This document shows, piece by piece, positions 1 through 10,279 of a stretch of DNA of 64,000 nucleotides. The position numbers and the translations under genes are program-made. This DNA is from Owenia fusiformis (taxonomy: Eukaryota > Annelida > Polychaeta > Sabellida > Oweniidae): positions 26,481,936-26,545,935 of the forward strand of contig CAIIXF020000006.1 of the NCBI GenBank assembly GCA_903813345.2, written 5' to 3'. The notes below the pieces were generated by a model. It saw nothing but the letters and a program-made list of their open reading frames with translations. It was not told the DNA's origin and ran no database searches. Position 1 is the first letter of the stretch; each line of letters opens with the position of its first letter.

Positions 1-837
1 GTGATTTTTCACGAAGAAGGGGCGGAGTTTAGGCGAGATTCATCGAGACTTCTTCGTGTCAATCCCTGCATTGCTTATTGTTAACTCCACCTTTTTGCCC
101 ATATATGGAGATGGAGATGCCACTTGCGAGCCAAGTTGCGAGCGTGAACAGTTCAGTCTAGAAAATAGAAATTTCTTAAGCGATGTCTTTCTTCGATTTT
201 TCTACACGATATCTCGATAAATAGTGGACATATTTGTACCATTCTTTCGTCAAAATGAGGGTATCGCTGGAATACATATTTCCAATCTGTTGGTCAATAG
301 ATTTATTCATTGATACTGGCAGGAATTAGATCGTAATAAACATGCTAAAATTGTAAAACTTGGAACGTTTGACAGTAATCTCCGAGTAATGTATGAATTG
401 CATCAGGAGAAAGCAGGAGAAAAGCTAGGACAGTCTGTTGTGTGGAGTTTGCAAAGCAATCCCGGATATAAATGACGTCATCTTAGCAGTTTACATGGTT
501 TCGAAAGTGATATATTTTAGCTAGGCTTGGTCCAAGGGGCCCGTCTTAATTAAGTGCGTATTGAATTAAATGGAGCCTGGGTGTCGTAGTGATGAGTTTG
601 AATTATGTCGATTATTCGATTGTTATATATAAATAAACATCGATCTTCGGCGAAGATAAAGTAAGAACAACATATATATCCGAGAAACATGTTGGTAAGT
701 ACAGTATTTCATTTATAATGGCAGAAAATCAAATTGAATCGAAATCGAATTTTCAACTTTTTCAATTTTTTTTCGTTCGATTATTTTGATTTTCAATTTG
801 ATTTTTACATTCTATCTTCTTCGTCCTGCGGGACTAT
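1..837. other. No gene recognised
   Basis: AT-rich DNA with no reading frame longer than noise, no recognisable domain and no clear splice-bounded coding block on either strand. It could be intronic or intergenic; the missing 3' exons of the glutamate transporter could lie to its left, outside the window. Confidence 0.5.
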
Positions 838-1225
838 ACTAGGCATAGGCCCGGAACATGTATAACGTTGAGCAGGCCCGTAGCCAGGCGGGGGGGGGGG
901 GGGGTTCGCAGGGTTCGGACGAACCCCCCCTGGCCAAAAATTCTTTCAAAATCATGCAGTTTTTCACCATTTTGAGCACTTCTCGAGTGATTTTAGCCAT
1001 ATTTGGGCCAAAATTGTCAAATGTGAACCCCCCTGGAAATTTTTGCAACTGAACCCCCCCCCCCCTTGGCAAATCCTGGCTACGGGCCTGTTGAGTCAAA
1101 TTCACTTATAGAACAGGAATGTAAAAAACCCTTCGACCTACGACCCTTCGACCCTACGACTTACTGGGTGTCAAGAATTTTTGGAATATATTTTATTGAA
1201 AAACCCTTCGACCTCTGATTTCCCA
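838..1225 (+). repeat. Dispersed repeat (ACCCTTCGACC family), split by a MITE
   Basis: The blocks 838-872 (GGCATAGGCCC) and 1091-1225 (repeated CCCTTCGACC motifs, then GTGTCAAGAATTTTTG) match, in inverted orientation, one continuous stretch at about 7080-7245. The copy here is interrupted by the foldback element at 873-1090. The pair shows a dispersed repeat family of at least about 150 bp. No coding potential is visible. Confidence 0.7.
873..1090. mobile_element. Foldback MITE, 16 bp perfect TIRs, TTGAG duplication
   Basis: The left end CAGGCCCGTAGCCAGG (873-888) and right end CCTGGCTACGGGCCTG (1075-1090) are exact reverse complements. Both are followed inward by long G or C runs. TTGAG lies immediately outside both ends, as expected for a 5 bp target-site duplication. 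The 218 bp element has no coding capacity and must have been moved by a transposase supplied elsewhere. The homologous uninterrupted repeat near 7.1-7.2 kb serves as the empty-site comparison. The superfamily is not identified. Confidence 0.8.
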
Positions 1226-1585
1226 GTCTAAATGATTACGTATAGTTCCAACTTGAGCTCCCTGTGCACGCAAATACGCATTTTACCTGGTAATTGTCAA
1301 GCAAAAATGTTTCAGTAGAAAAATTTCTAAAAAAGTTCGTCTACACAGCAAAAATACGAACGCCGAAAAAAAAACGTACGCATTTCGTTCGGACTTTTCA
1401 CGCGAATTACGTATATGTCACGCATTGCGTTCGAAATTTTTCGTCTTATTTTACTTTTTTACTAAAACTTGAAAAGTAGTTGAACGATTTTGAGATCAAA
1501 AGTTCGATGGGATTTGCTCCACCTCGCGTTGCTGTTATCTAGTTCTGAAATGTTTCATATCTATGTCTAATAAATATCGTAAAGG

Positions 1586-1615
1586 CTAGAGTACCGACAA
1601 TTGTCGGTACTCTAG
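1586..1615. repeat. 30 bp perfect palindrome, ACCGACAATTGTCGGT family
   Basis: CTAGAGTACCGACAA is followed directly by its exact reverse complement. Half-sites TAGAGGACCGACAAAT recur at about 1634 and 1690. Full cores recur near 3418-3434 and 3462-3484, and a half-site GTCGGCTCTCTAGC lies near 3379. These look like the termini of a small TIR-element family with a CTAGAG...ACCGACAA end. Confidence 0.65.
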
Positions 1616-2786
1616 ACTCTGATGTGGTGGCACGCTAGAGGACCGACAAATAAATTGTCGGTACGGGAGATATGCTGTGTTTACACGCTAGAGGACCGAC
1701 AAATATTGATTTTCGAATTTTCTGGCGCATGCGCAATGCGCGGGGGGATATTTCAGATATCATACGGATATTTTGGGAACAAGTGCAAAACCCGGGGAGG
1801 GCATTAGCCCTGGTTACTTCGGTCCAAAGCCTTCTCTATATTCCGGCTTTGAGGAGGAAGATTGAGCTGCCTTAGTATTATAAATATTGTAAATCATTGT
1901 GTCACACGCACGGTAAATATGGCATAATAATATGAAATATACCTTTATGTATAGATTTGAAGAACATCAGCTCACATCCCCGTCTGAATCTATTGTTATA
2001 TTTGATTTCTTTAAGCGAGAATAATTTCAAATTTTATTCACGTCCAGAACCGGAAGCCATTTTTAGCTACAGCGAGAAAATTTCATCATGTTTCAAACTC
2101 CGAAATGAAATTTTGAAATATCTAAATCCAGGCAAGCAACGCTTCATCTTAAATATGATTAATATTCTTAAAAATATTTATAAAATTTATTAAAAATGAG
2201 TTCTAGGTGCGTGTAGCACCTTTGCTAGAGTACATACGAAATCAATGAAGTTCCGTCTAGCTGTAAGCTAGAGACTCGAGTAAAGCCCCGGTTACCCGGG
2301 GATTACCAAACCCAGTCAAAAATTGGTAGCCCGGGAACGGGGAATGGTAGTAAACGTTGAAAACCCAATAAAACATGAACAAGTAAGACGTTAAAGAGCT
2401 ATTAATGCAGAGTAAACGGCTATATATTCTAAACAGACAGGATATTTCTCCTGAGCCGATCAGGCGTCATCCTCCTAAGCAGGTGTCCAGAATCAGTACC
2501 TCCTTCTTCCCCCTGCTATAAGCAGTTAGCATTTCCCCGATTAAGAACTCGCAATTTGATTGGCTGTCGCAACACTGCGACAGCAACCATGTACACGTCA
2601 TTAGCGCATTATTAGATCACGTGATTCAGTTTAATCGGGCGCGTCCAACTTGGTTATAGCAGGGGGTAAAAAGAAAGAAGATATTCTGGATTTTGAAGCC
2701 CTGTGATCGGAGGATGATCAGGCGTAGAAAGGGGCGTTTGCTACCCATTAGAAAGAAGAAAATAGCTAGAATGTTTTTTATTTGAA
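1616..2786. other. Non-coding stretch with short inverted repeats
   Basis: No exon is supported. The only structure seen is an inverted GC-rich block around 2285-2345 (CCCCGGTTACCCGGGG, then TGGTAGCCCGGGAACGGGG) that could fold, and the ACCGACAA half-sites near 1634 and 1690. Confidence 0.4.
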
Positions 2787-3154
2787 GCTTATGGTATGAG
2801 GTTCCATATCCATCCGCCAAAAGGTATAGTCCATTTAAAAACCTGTGGTATCATTCTAAATAACCCATAGTTGGCTTCTAGGGTACCTAGTATGCCACTA
2901 TTTGGTATCAAAATAAAGAGGAGTTCAACTTACATTTGAATTACGAAAATAGCGATGTAGGTGAAAATAGTTCCGAACGTGAGCATGTTTACTACGCGTT
3001 TGCCCGTCATATCAGAATTGAGGAAGTGGTAGCAAACGCAAGTTACAATAAACGGACGCTGATATCTCAAAAAGTAACCTGACTCCCTATAATTTGATGT
3101 AGGTCAATCGAACCCCTGACAGGTGCATTTTGATATATAACACTATGGGGGGTA
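2787..3154 (-). mobile_element. Divergent, truncated copy of the TTAA element seen at 26.6 and 27.9 kb
   Basis: Read on the minus strand, this block matches the two TTAA-flanked elements at 26599-27072 and 27856-28332. Shared landmarks are GCTTACCCCCCATAGTG, ATATCAGCGTCC, AACATGCTCACG and the terminal GGTATGAGGTTCC in inverted form. The terminal TTAA has decayed to TTAT here, and similarity to the first part of the element stops near 3154. This is therefore an older, incomplete family member. Confidence 0.7.
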
Positions 3155-3266
3155 AGCTTCAATTTTTGTCGAAATAAATAATGGCTCACTACAAGTTAAT
3201 GCCTGTACGATTCCATACTGCAAAAGAAGCACTATGCCCTCCCCACCCCCTCAAAAGAAAAAAGTA

Positions 3267-3338
3267 GGTCCTGCCGGGATTCGAACTCGGGACCGAGTGC
3301 GTTCGAGTCGTGCTCCCTAACCACTAGGCTACCAGTAA
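3267..3338 (-). pseudogene. tRNA-like sequence (pseudo-tRNA or SINE head)
   Basis: On the minus strand the block carries a good A-box (TAGCCTAGTGG), a perfect B-box core (GGTTCGAATCC-type, here AGTTCGAATCC) and a downstream T-run that could end Pol III transcription. The 3' acceptor half CAGGACC does not pair with the 5' half TTACTGG, and the anticodon stem pairs poorly. A functional tRNA is unlikely; a tRNA-derived SINE head or a degenerate tRNA fits better. Confidence 0.55.
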
Positions 3339-3369
3339 TGAGGTTAGAATGTAAAAGTAGTGGATTTAT

Positions 3370-3490
3370 TTATGAAATTGTCGGCTCTCTAGCAAAAACA
3401 CGTAGCAGCCACTTGCGTACCGACAATTGTCGGTTCTCTATCTGGCACTACTAGGTGACGATAGAGTGCCGACAATTGTCGGTACCCCAG
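3370..3490. mobile_element. Possible small element with ACCGACAATTGTCGG ends
   Basis: Three copies of the TCGGY...CTCTAGC or ACCGACAATTGTCGGT motif occur within about 115 bp, alternating in orientation. They match the palindrome at 1586-1615. No clean target duplication is visible, so the boundaries are approximate. Confidence 0.35.
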
Positions 3491-4066
3491 CAAATACCCC
3501 TGGACAGTCTTCAGTACCGATTTACTGAGGAGGTAAGAAACGTTCACATTCGACTGTGCTTGAATACATTAAACCTGCACATCGCTCCAAAACGCAATAT
3601 GTTGACATATATCAGTGGTTTCAGTAACTTTGTGTACAAGGGGCAGATGAAAAATACAAGAGGCGGCATTCAAAATAACCAATTTTACGCTCCAGACAAT
3701 GCAAATTCTTGTTATTTTAGAGTCCATGGACTGAAAGAAAGATGTCCAAGGTTTGTCAAAGTCATTTCCACGTGTGATGTGACAAGACATGGGCTCCACA
3801 AAATAACACCTGGAACTGTGGAATGACTAGGGCAACTTATATAGAATGTCATTTACCTTTTATAAGATAACTTACCCTTACACAGGTTGCATTTCACAAA
3901 TCCAAATGCACCCGTTGAATTGAACACTTTTAATAGAAATCAAAATCTAGAATTGTCATTATTAAAATGAGAGTGATGTATTAATAGATGATTCACTTGT
4001 GATTATGTGTATATCAGATTCATTTTAGTTTTTACCGCCTCCAGACATTGCCAGAAATGGTGACAT

Positions 4067-4105
4067 ACAGGGTGTTCCAAAAGTAACAGGACTGGTGCCG
4101 GTATT
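4067..4105 (+). mobile_element. Solo transposon end (ACAGGGTGTTCCAAAAGTAA)
   Basis: The 4067-4105 block begins TACAGGGTGTTCCAAAAG, a typical outer TIR of Tc1/mariner-like invertebrate elements preceded by TA. I found no matching inverted end downstream, so this appears to be a truncated remnant. Confidence 0.4.
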
Positions 4106-4212
4106 TTGTTAAATATGCACCAATTGTCTTCAAAATTTTACATAATGTACCTTCATGTTTTGTAACTAAAATTGCCGAATTAGATAATTATTGTCGAAAT
4201 TGATTTAGAAAT

Positions 4213-4236
4213 CGGCCGATGACTAATCATCGGCCG
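4213..4236. repeat. Perfect hairpin, 10 bp stem and 4 nt loop
   Basis: CGGCCGATGA-CTAA-TCATCGGCCG is an exact inverted repeat, followed at once by another GC-rich inverted motif (GGCGCCCGGCGC). It is conspicuously GC-rich against AT-rich surroundings. No role is assigned. Confidence 0.5.
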
Positions 4237-4239
4237 GCG

Positions 4240-6799
4240 CCCGGCGCATATGTGGCCAAGGCATTAGAGAGAGACCGAGGTGGGAGATATCCCCTTCCCC
4301 TCTACACCAAACTTGTTCTCACTACGTTTTCGAAAATTGCCTGAAAGGCCTCCTCACACATTATTAAGGAAAACATATCTACACATTTTGCGCATTTAAC
4401 CATTTGATAACATATTGTGGATCTAATCTTAATTTGTTAATGTGAATTCACACCTTCATTTGCATGGAAGACTGATAAAATCCTTTAATGATGATTTTTG
4501 TTAGAAAGCTGATGTTTGGCTACTTCGAAATTCCAAATTGAACAGTCTACTAAGAATACCATGTTGTAAATATTGTTTTCAATATGTCGAGCTAGGACTG
4601 CTCAAACAAATTCGCTTTTTGTAGCTACAAGTATTTAATTTCAATAGATGATAAACTTCTCAATATAAGAAATTACCCTCATATAAGACATTGTTGCAAG
4701 GTGTGTTGCAATGAATGTGGCACCCCGCATTCCCGGGCCCGCATTATGTATTCTCGAAGAAAGCCATCATGATAAGCCATGACATCTCATTTCTTCTCAG
4801 CCCTGTGTTTCAGGTGAAACAGAAAGATGCCATGAGTATCAGAATGGAAGAAAGCATATATTTGCATTGATGGTGTATAGATAGTTATTTTATATAGTGT
4901 TTCTAGTTGTACGTGGAAACCTATTCTTACCAGGAAGAATATTGCAACTTTTTTCAAGATCCTAAAGTTGCAATTCTCGTTATTGTGTTTCATTGTAAAG
5001 ACGCACCTGTGAAAATGCGTCGCTTGTACAAAGGCGTAGTTCTACATAAATTTAAGATACACTTTTTTAAACTTGTACGTGAACGTGTAGAATTATGGAC
5101 CTGGTGGATTTTTTCTCCCTTTTGTACTGTTAATACTTGGCCGGTTGAGTATATAAAGGTATACATGTCCCAGCTTTTGGTAAGTGGGGGTCAAACCTCC
5201 TCCCCCCATCCACACATACACTTTTTATCATGCTTAAGTAACTTCGCATTGTAATTACAAGGGTGTTATAAACGAGACACAAGGATGATAATGTCGGGGT
5301 ACAATATATTTTGAGAAAATTAGGGCCCAAATCTTGAGAAAGAGTCGAAGGCATGCGAGGCGAATTCTGGAAACTCGGGTTCGGGAAAGCGGGGTTCACT
5401 GTTTGGTTCCGTTGACACCTGTGCGAAACTACATTCATAATTTATCCGACAGTCGCTTTGATAATGTTTCTTTATCTCGTCTGCGACTCGATAAAGAGGA
5501 ATAATTAAATCTCATCAAGAATGGACGATCTTGCACAGGTACTCATATAAGAACCTCTATATCTTTTTAACACCAATATATAACGGACACACCATGTTAA
5601 AAATAAAATGTTATATCTTATGTGCCAATTTAATGATTTAGCATATCGAAAATATTTTCAACCTAAGTGACCACATCGTGACATCACTTAGGTGGCAACA
5701 TTTTTCAATGTCAATCTTTTCTAAATATGCTAAACAATAAACCAATTTTGACTGTCTAACCAGGTTAAAAGGATGAATATGTTTTTAATATTAGTTTACC
5801 ATTGGTTTCTATGAGAATTAAAATTTTGAAATGCATCTTTCCCTGAACCACTTTCATGCATGGATGAGTTTATTGCTCGCTCACCTATCAACCAATTTTC
5901 TTGATTTTGTCGGCAAAAGAACAAGTGAGGATGATTGCTATACATCGGTGTGAATTATCGCTTTAAAGGATTAGTGTGACCTCTTAAAGTTAGTTTTGAA
6001 TAAATTCACGATATTTTAAACAAAAAGTCCTTCAAAAACATTTTTGAAATTAATAAAAAGTTTCACATTTCACGCTTTGATAACATTGGATAAGACAAAA
6101 ATATAAGCCAAAGTGGTTTAAACTTTATATGGGGCCTTTAACTGATTAATACAATTTTACACCCATTGGAAGGACTGTACTTACCCTTTGCATTCGTTTG
6201 ACTTCACTTCTTAAAAGAGAGCTTCTTCGTCTTCAGTAGTTTAACTAGACTCTGCACGCACTGACGCAGGGTAGACTGTACTGTGACTGGTTGGACAGAG
6301 TTGTATCAATCATACATGTAACTGCATGTCCAGTGAAAAATAACCAACTCTGATTATACCAAAGGTTGGAATTTGAATTATCATGCACATGATAGTGGTC
6401 AGATAGTGATCTAAAATCCATAGCCCAAACAGGTACAAAATTGGACGGTGTTTACTACTATAATGAGATCAAGTGATCCTTACGATTATAGTGAGTTCCA
6501 TTGCAGTTCGAAACTGAGGTACAAATCATAGACAAGGAAGTGCAAAACAAGATCGCTGAATAAAATAAAGGATAGTCTATAGAAGACTTATATTTTCCCC
6601 CAAAACTTAGACAATATTTGACTTCTAACAAACGGCGAATTATCGAAAACAAACGGCGATTTCGGACACTCGCCCCCTGCTATTGAAAGCCCAGCATATT
6701 GTTTTTACATTTTCAAGCTCTAATATAAAGTTTATGTAAATAAAAAAAAATTATCTGCGTAATGTCAAAGATCAATCATTTAGTTAAAAAAAATAAAAA
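4240..6799. other. No gene recognised
   Basis: Several open frames of 60-115 codons occur (for example 4907-5254 on plus and 5130-5438 on minus), but they overlap on opposite strands, resemble no known family and lack matching splice context. I treat them as chance openings. Confidence 0.4.
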
Positions 6800-6869
6800 G
6801 ACGAATGCGGGATTCGAACCCGGGCCTCCCGCGTGCTAAGCGAGCATTATACCGCTAGACCACCGTGAT
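6800..6869 (-). pseudogene. tRNA-Ala(AGC)-like sequence, acceptor stem not paired
   Basis: The minus strand shows an A-box (TGGTCTAGCGG), a five-base-pair anticodon stem (CTCGC with GCGGG), loop TTAGCAC giving anticodon AGC, and a B-box GGTTCGAATCC. A U-rich tract follows, as for Pol III termination. The acceptor halves ATCACGG and ATTCGTC do not pair. It is either a degenerate tRNA or the head of a tRNA-derived SINE. Confidence 0.55.
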
Positions 6870-7079
6870 TTATGAATGGTGGGAGTAATTAAACGCTACT
6901 CATTTTGAATGCTATGATTCGGAAGTGACGTCACGTTCTTCATTTAGAAACCTTTCCAAAATCATATCGCCGGCTCCGATCGAAGTCCAGCTTAAATATC
7001 TTTAACTCTCTTGGGACAGATTCTTAAGTTCTATACACAAAGTAATATTTCCAGCAACTTCATATGGACTGAGAAATAT

Positions 7080-7245
7080 CTAGAAGGTCGAAGGGTTTTT
7101 ATAAAAATATATTTCAAAAATTCTTGACACGCTGTAAGTCGTAGGTCGCAGGGTCGAAGGGTCGAAGGGTTTTTAGTACATTCCTATAGAACATGCTGTA
7201 AGCTTTATTTCTTTACATTTTTACGGGCCTATGCCTGGGCTATGA
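7080..7245 (-). repeat. Uninterrupted copy of the ACCCTTCGACC repeat
   Basis: This is the inverted partner of 838-1225, but without the foldback MITE found there. It carries GGTCGAAGGG units, CAAAAATTCTTGACAC and GGGCCTATGCC in the same relative order on the minus strand. Confidence 0.65.
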
Positions 7246-7339
7246 CTCCAGGCCTAGACTACTAGATCTATAGGACTTAGACTAGCCTAAAGCTAGAGCC
7301 TTAGATCTAGCTCTTTCAGAGGCTGTGACTGATATGTTA

Positions 7340-8110
7340 GAACAGCCTTTAGAGCCCCCTATCAACCGCTTCAAAATTGTGTTAGTGTCCTCCTTGCGAA
7401 AATCGAAAAAAATTAAAAGGTGCTTCTGTGCCGAACAGCAAATTCTCATTATACATTGAGAAGCTACTCTTTACCAAGAAACCAAAAATGGAAGTTTTGA
7501 CGGAAAGACATGACGTTCAAGTCAAAATCTCTGAATCTTGCTAGGTACATGACAGATAAAGAGAATTTAAATCCTGATCGGCAAAGAAGCGGCTAATAAC
7601 TTACATATTTTCTCAACAAAAAGCACTGATGTAGCTCACATTGGGAGATAGTAGTAAGCACTTGAAGTTGATTTCAGTAGATCAGTTACACCTGTCATGA
7701 TTTCAAGGAAAGACACAAAGTATCCGTCAAAAGAGAAAAGCTTACATAAATGCGAGCAAAATCTGCAGATTTATTATAGCTATTGACTTCTCGAATATGT
7801 TGAACGCACAACTCTAAACAATACTTGAAATTGAATAAAATTGACAAAATATGAGAAGACAGTCTAAAACCTAACTGGGAGAGCTGCCATTGTTTGCCCG
7901 GAAATCTTCAGAGATTTTGACTGGTACTTTGTGTCTTTCCATCAAAATTGCCATTTTGGTTTCTCGCTGGGTAATTCACAGATGAAGAGAAATCTTGATT
8001 GACAAAAATACAGCGATAGCTAACAGCTTTTCTTAAACAGAAGATAAAGGAAGATATAAAGGAACCTGTTATGATTTTGAAGCGGGTGATAGCCGATAGG
8101 GGGCATGTTA
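7340..8110. repeat. Inverted repeat, arms about 200 bp
   Basis: Left arm 7340-7560 and right arm about 7900-8110 are imperfect inverted copies. Shared landmarks are AGCCCCCTATC, CGCTTCAAAAT, AGAAACCAAAA, GGAAAGACA and GTCAAAATCTCTGAA. A further fragment (GGAAAGACACAAAGTATCCGTCAAAAG) lies at about 7705-7735. The right arm is open on the minus strand for 85 codons, but the predicted peptide resembles no family I know. It may be an ancient foldback element or duplicated decayed coding sequence. Confidence 0.5.
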
Positions 8111-8309
8111 AGGCTGTAAATAGAGGGTGTAGCCGAATAAATCTAACCCAAATAGAGTTTAACACATCTCAGTATAGGCAAAATTAAAATTCATTAACGT
8201 TTCATCACTTTAGCGAGTGTACATTTGCTGGCCTTCTAATATTTTGCCAATAGATTTGTTAGGCTTGATTGCAAATTCTTATGAAATATAAGAGTGCATG
8301 GTTTCAATG

Positions 8310-8635
8310 TACTGTACTCCCGATATTTTTCGCGTGTAATTTAGTTTCGTGCTTTTCGCGATTGTGTAAAAATCACGAAAATTAATAGTCGCGAATATCG
8401 CCAATTAAAGGCTGAGGTGCAACATGCCATTGACTAAGATCTAGAGATTGTAAATCTTATCCAAAGTATATGATATTGGGTAGGTGTAATTACTGTAGAT
8501 AAGATAAATTAATTTTGAGGATTCAGAGAATAATGGAAGTTAAACCTTTGATATTCGCAAAATTTAATGGCCGCAAAATTGGTATTTCTCAAAATTCATG
8601 AAATTTAAACTCGCAAATTAACCGGTAGTACAGTA
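8310..8635. mobile_element. MITE with TACTGTACT ends
   Basis: The left terminus TACTGTACTCCCGATATTTT and right terminus ACCGGTAGTACAGTA are imperfect inverted repeats. Both continue inward into GCGA/TCGC-rich sequence (ATTTTTCGCG on one side, TCGCAAATTAACCGG on the other). TA lies at the ends. The 326 bp have no coding capacity, consistent with a non-autonomous TA-inserting element. Confidence 0.6.
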
Positions 8636-8802
8636 TTTGCATGTGGAATAATTATGATATTGAGAGCATTGATGAAACAAATGCAATGAACTGATTTGAT
8701 TGGCCAAGGGAGCATTGGAATTTTGACCTGAAGTTCACATGATTGTTGCTATAGGCCTTATGATTTTTTGGAATTCCAGTAATACTATTAATGTCTATTA
8801 TA

Positions 8803-9778
8803 CAGGGTGACCCAAAAAAAATGCAACCCTCCATTTCTTCAATATTTTTCTTAAATGGAAGTGAATTGCTCTGAAATTTAGCACACAAGGACTTCATTCA
8901 ATGTGGGATCCTGTGGCAAAGTTTTAATAATCAGAGTCTTATATTGATAGAGTTATGGTCGTTCCAAAATATGCTCCAAATGTCGTCCATTTCCAATGTT
9001 AGGTTTTCGGAAGAATCACATTCCCTTCTTTCTGAACATGTAAACTCAAGAAATAATGTGTTCTGGGATCACAAATTCAAGATGAAGTGCTTCAAAGGCC
9101 CCTTCATTCTGTTAAATGCACAGCTTGGGCTGCCAATTTCCAAACATGAAATCATCAGCCCCTTTTGGTTTGAGGTTGATAATGGCAACACTGTTACTGT
9201 TAACACACAGCGCAATATTGGCATTCCCAGGAAGTTCTAGGCAGTTCTCGAATGACATACAGGCTTCAATAGACAAGAACAGTGATTCTAGAAGGATGGG
9301 GCTACTCCTTACAATTCTTATGATAGCATAGCCTGGCTCACTAGTCATTTCTATGATGAGATTATCTCTCCTAGGATGGAGAACCCATGGTCATCCCACA
9401 GTCTTGATCTCAATGCCCCTGACTTCTATATATGGGGTTATTTAAAGGATAATGTGTATGAAAATAACCCTACTGCAATTGCAGAACTCCAACAAGCATT
9501 CCTGCAAAAATTTGAGCCATACCCATTGGGAAGAATGCATCCATGTTATGAACAGTTTTCCTTGAACATTGCAAGTTTGTTTTCAGCGAAATTGACGATA
9601 TATGGAGCATATTTTGAAACAACCATAACTCGATCAATATAAGACTATCGTTATTAAAACTTTGCCAGAGGATCCCACATTGAATGAAGTTCTTGTGTGC
9701 CAAATCTCAGAGCAATTTACCTCCATTTAAGAAAAATATTGAAGAAATGGAGGGTTGCATTTTTTTTGGGTCACCCTG
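8803..9778 (+). mobile_element. Tc1/mariner-superfamily element, about 190 bp TIRs, decayed transposase
   Basis: CAGGGTGACCCAAAAAAAAT at the left end and its inverse GGGTCACCCTG at the right end are flanked on both sides by TA. Similarity between the ends runs inward for roughly 190 bp (8803-8990 against 9590-9778). Landmarks include GCAACCCTCCATTTCTTCAATATTTTTCTTAAATGG, split here by a few substitutions, and ATTGAATGAAGT. The interior encodes a broken transposase. A 40 bp motif (TTTTTTGGAATTCCAGTAATACTATTA) lies just outside the left end and again at about 9940-9967. Confidence 0.8.
9130..9600 (+). pseudogene. Decayed DDE/D transposase (mariner-type)
   Basis: In pieces of the plus-strand frames one reads a NTQRNIGIPRKF-like segment, then after stop codons KDGATPYN, matching the family's QDGATPHTA catalytic-Asp motif. 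AWLTSHFYDEIISPRMENPW then leads into SLDLNAPDFYIWGYLKDNVY, matching the PWPPRSPDLTPPDFFLWGYLK block of mariner-related transposases. At least two in-frame stops around 9238-9300 break the gene. The catalytic core was probably functional in the ancestor. The frame from 9376 to 9642 carries the longest intact fragment. Confidence 0.75.
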
Positions 9779-9779
9779 T

Positions 9780-10040
9780 ACTTATACAGTAAAACCTGTC
9801 TTATCCAAATGCCACCGCTACAAATTAAAAACATTCAGATTTAAACGTCTGATTTCGAGGTTTTTGCATCCGAAAGATTCTTGATTTTGAAAAAATATTA
9901 ATGCATTTTAACTTAATATTACTAGCATTGTAGGCGTTATGATTTTTTGGAATTCCAGTAATACTATTATACTTATACAGTAATATCTGTCTAATACTTA
10001 TACAGTAATATCTGTCTAATCCAAATGCCACCATGACCAG
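9780..10040. repeat. ACAGTAAAACCTGT-type repeats with local tandem duplication
   Basis: CTTATACAGTAAAACCTGTCTTATCCAAATGCCACC at 9780-9815 (given here as one motif in three parts) resembles the outer end of pogo/Tigger-like MITEs. It recurs as ACTTATACAGTAATATCTG twice in tandem at about 9969-10020, followed again by CCAAATGCCACC. The duplicated TTTTTTGGAATTCCAGTAAT motif sits between the copies. Confidence 0.5.
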
Positions 10041-10156
10041 TTAAAACACCATGACCAGTTAAAAAAAACATTCGGATGTGGAGGTGATTGCATTCACAAG
10101 AGTAGTTGTCAAAAGGAGAGAACTGACCCACCCCTATTACATAACCCTTTGTTTTA

Positions 10157-10275
10157 CTGTATAGTTCTATGAGGCGGTACCTTCTCATCCTATAGAGGTC
10201 TATGGGGTGGTGCCTGTATAGCCTATATAACGCTATGGGGTGGTGCTCGCCTGTACAAATCAATGGGGTGGTGCT
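10157..10275 (+). repeat. Short minisatellite, CTATGGGGTGGTGC unit
   Basis: Four imperfect copies of TCTATGGGGTGGTGCC occur at roughly 30-35 bp spacing. On the minus strand the array stays open and would give a degenerate HHPIALYR-like repeat peptide. The surrounding sequence gives no support for a gene. Confidence 0.55.
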
Positions 10276-10279
10276 GAAT

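Noticed and set aside
3455-3826. 123-codon open frame on plus
   Set aside because: It starts inside the ACCGACAATTGTCGGT repeat, resembles no family and has an overlapping antisense frame; chance openness is likely.
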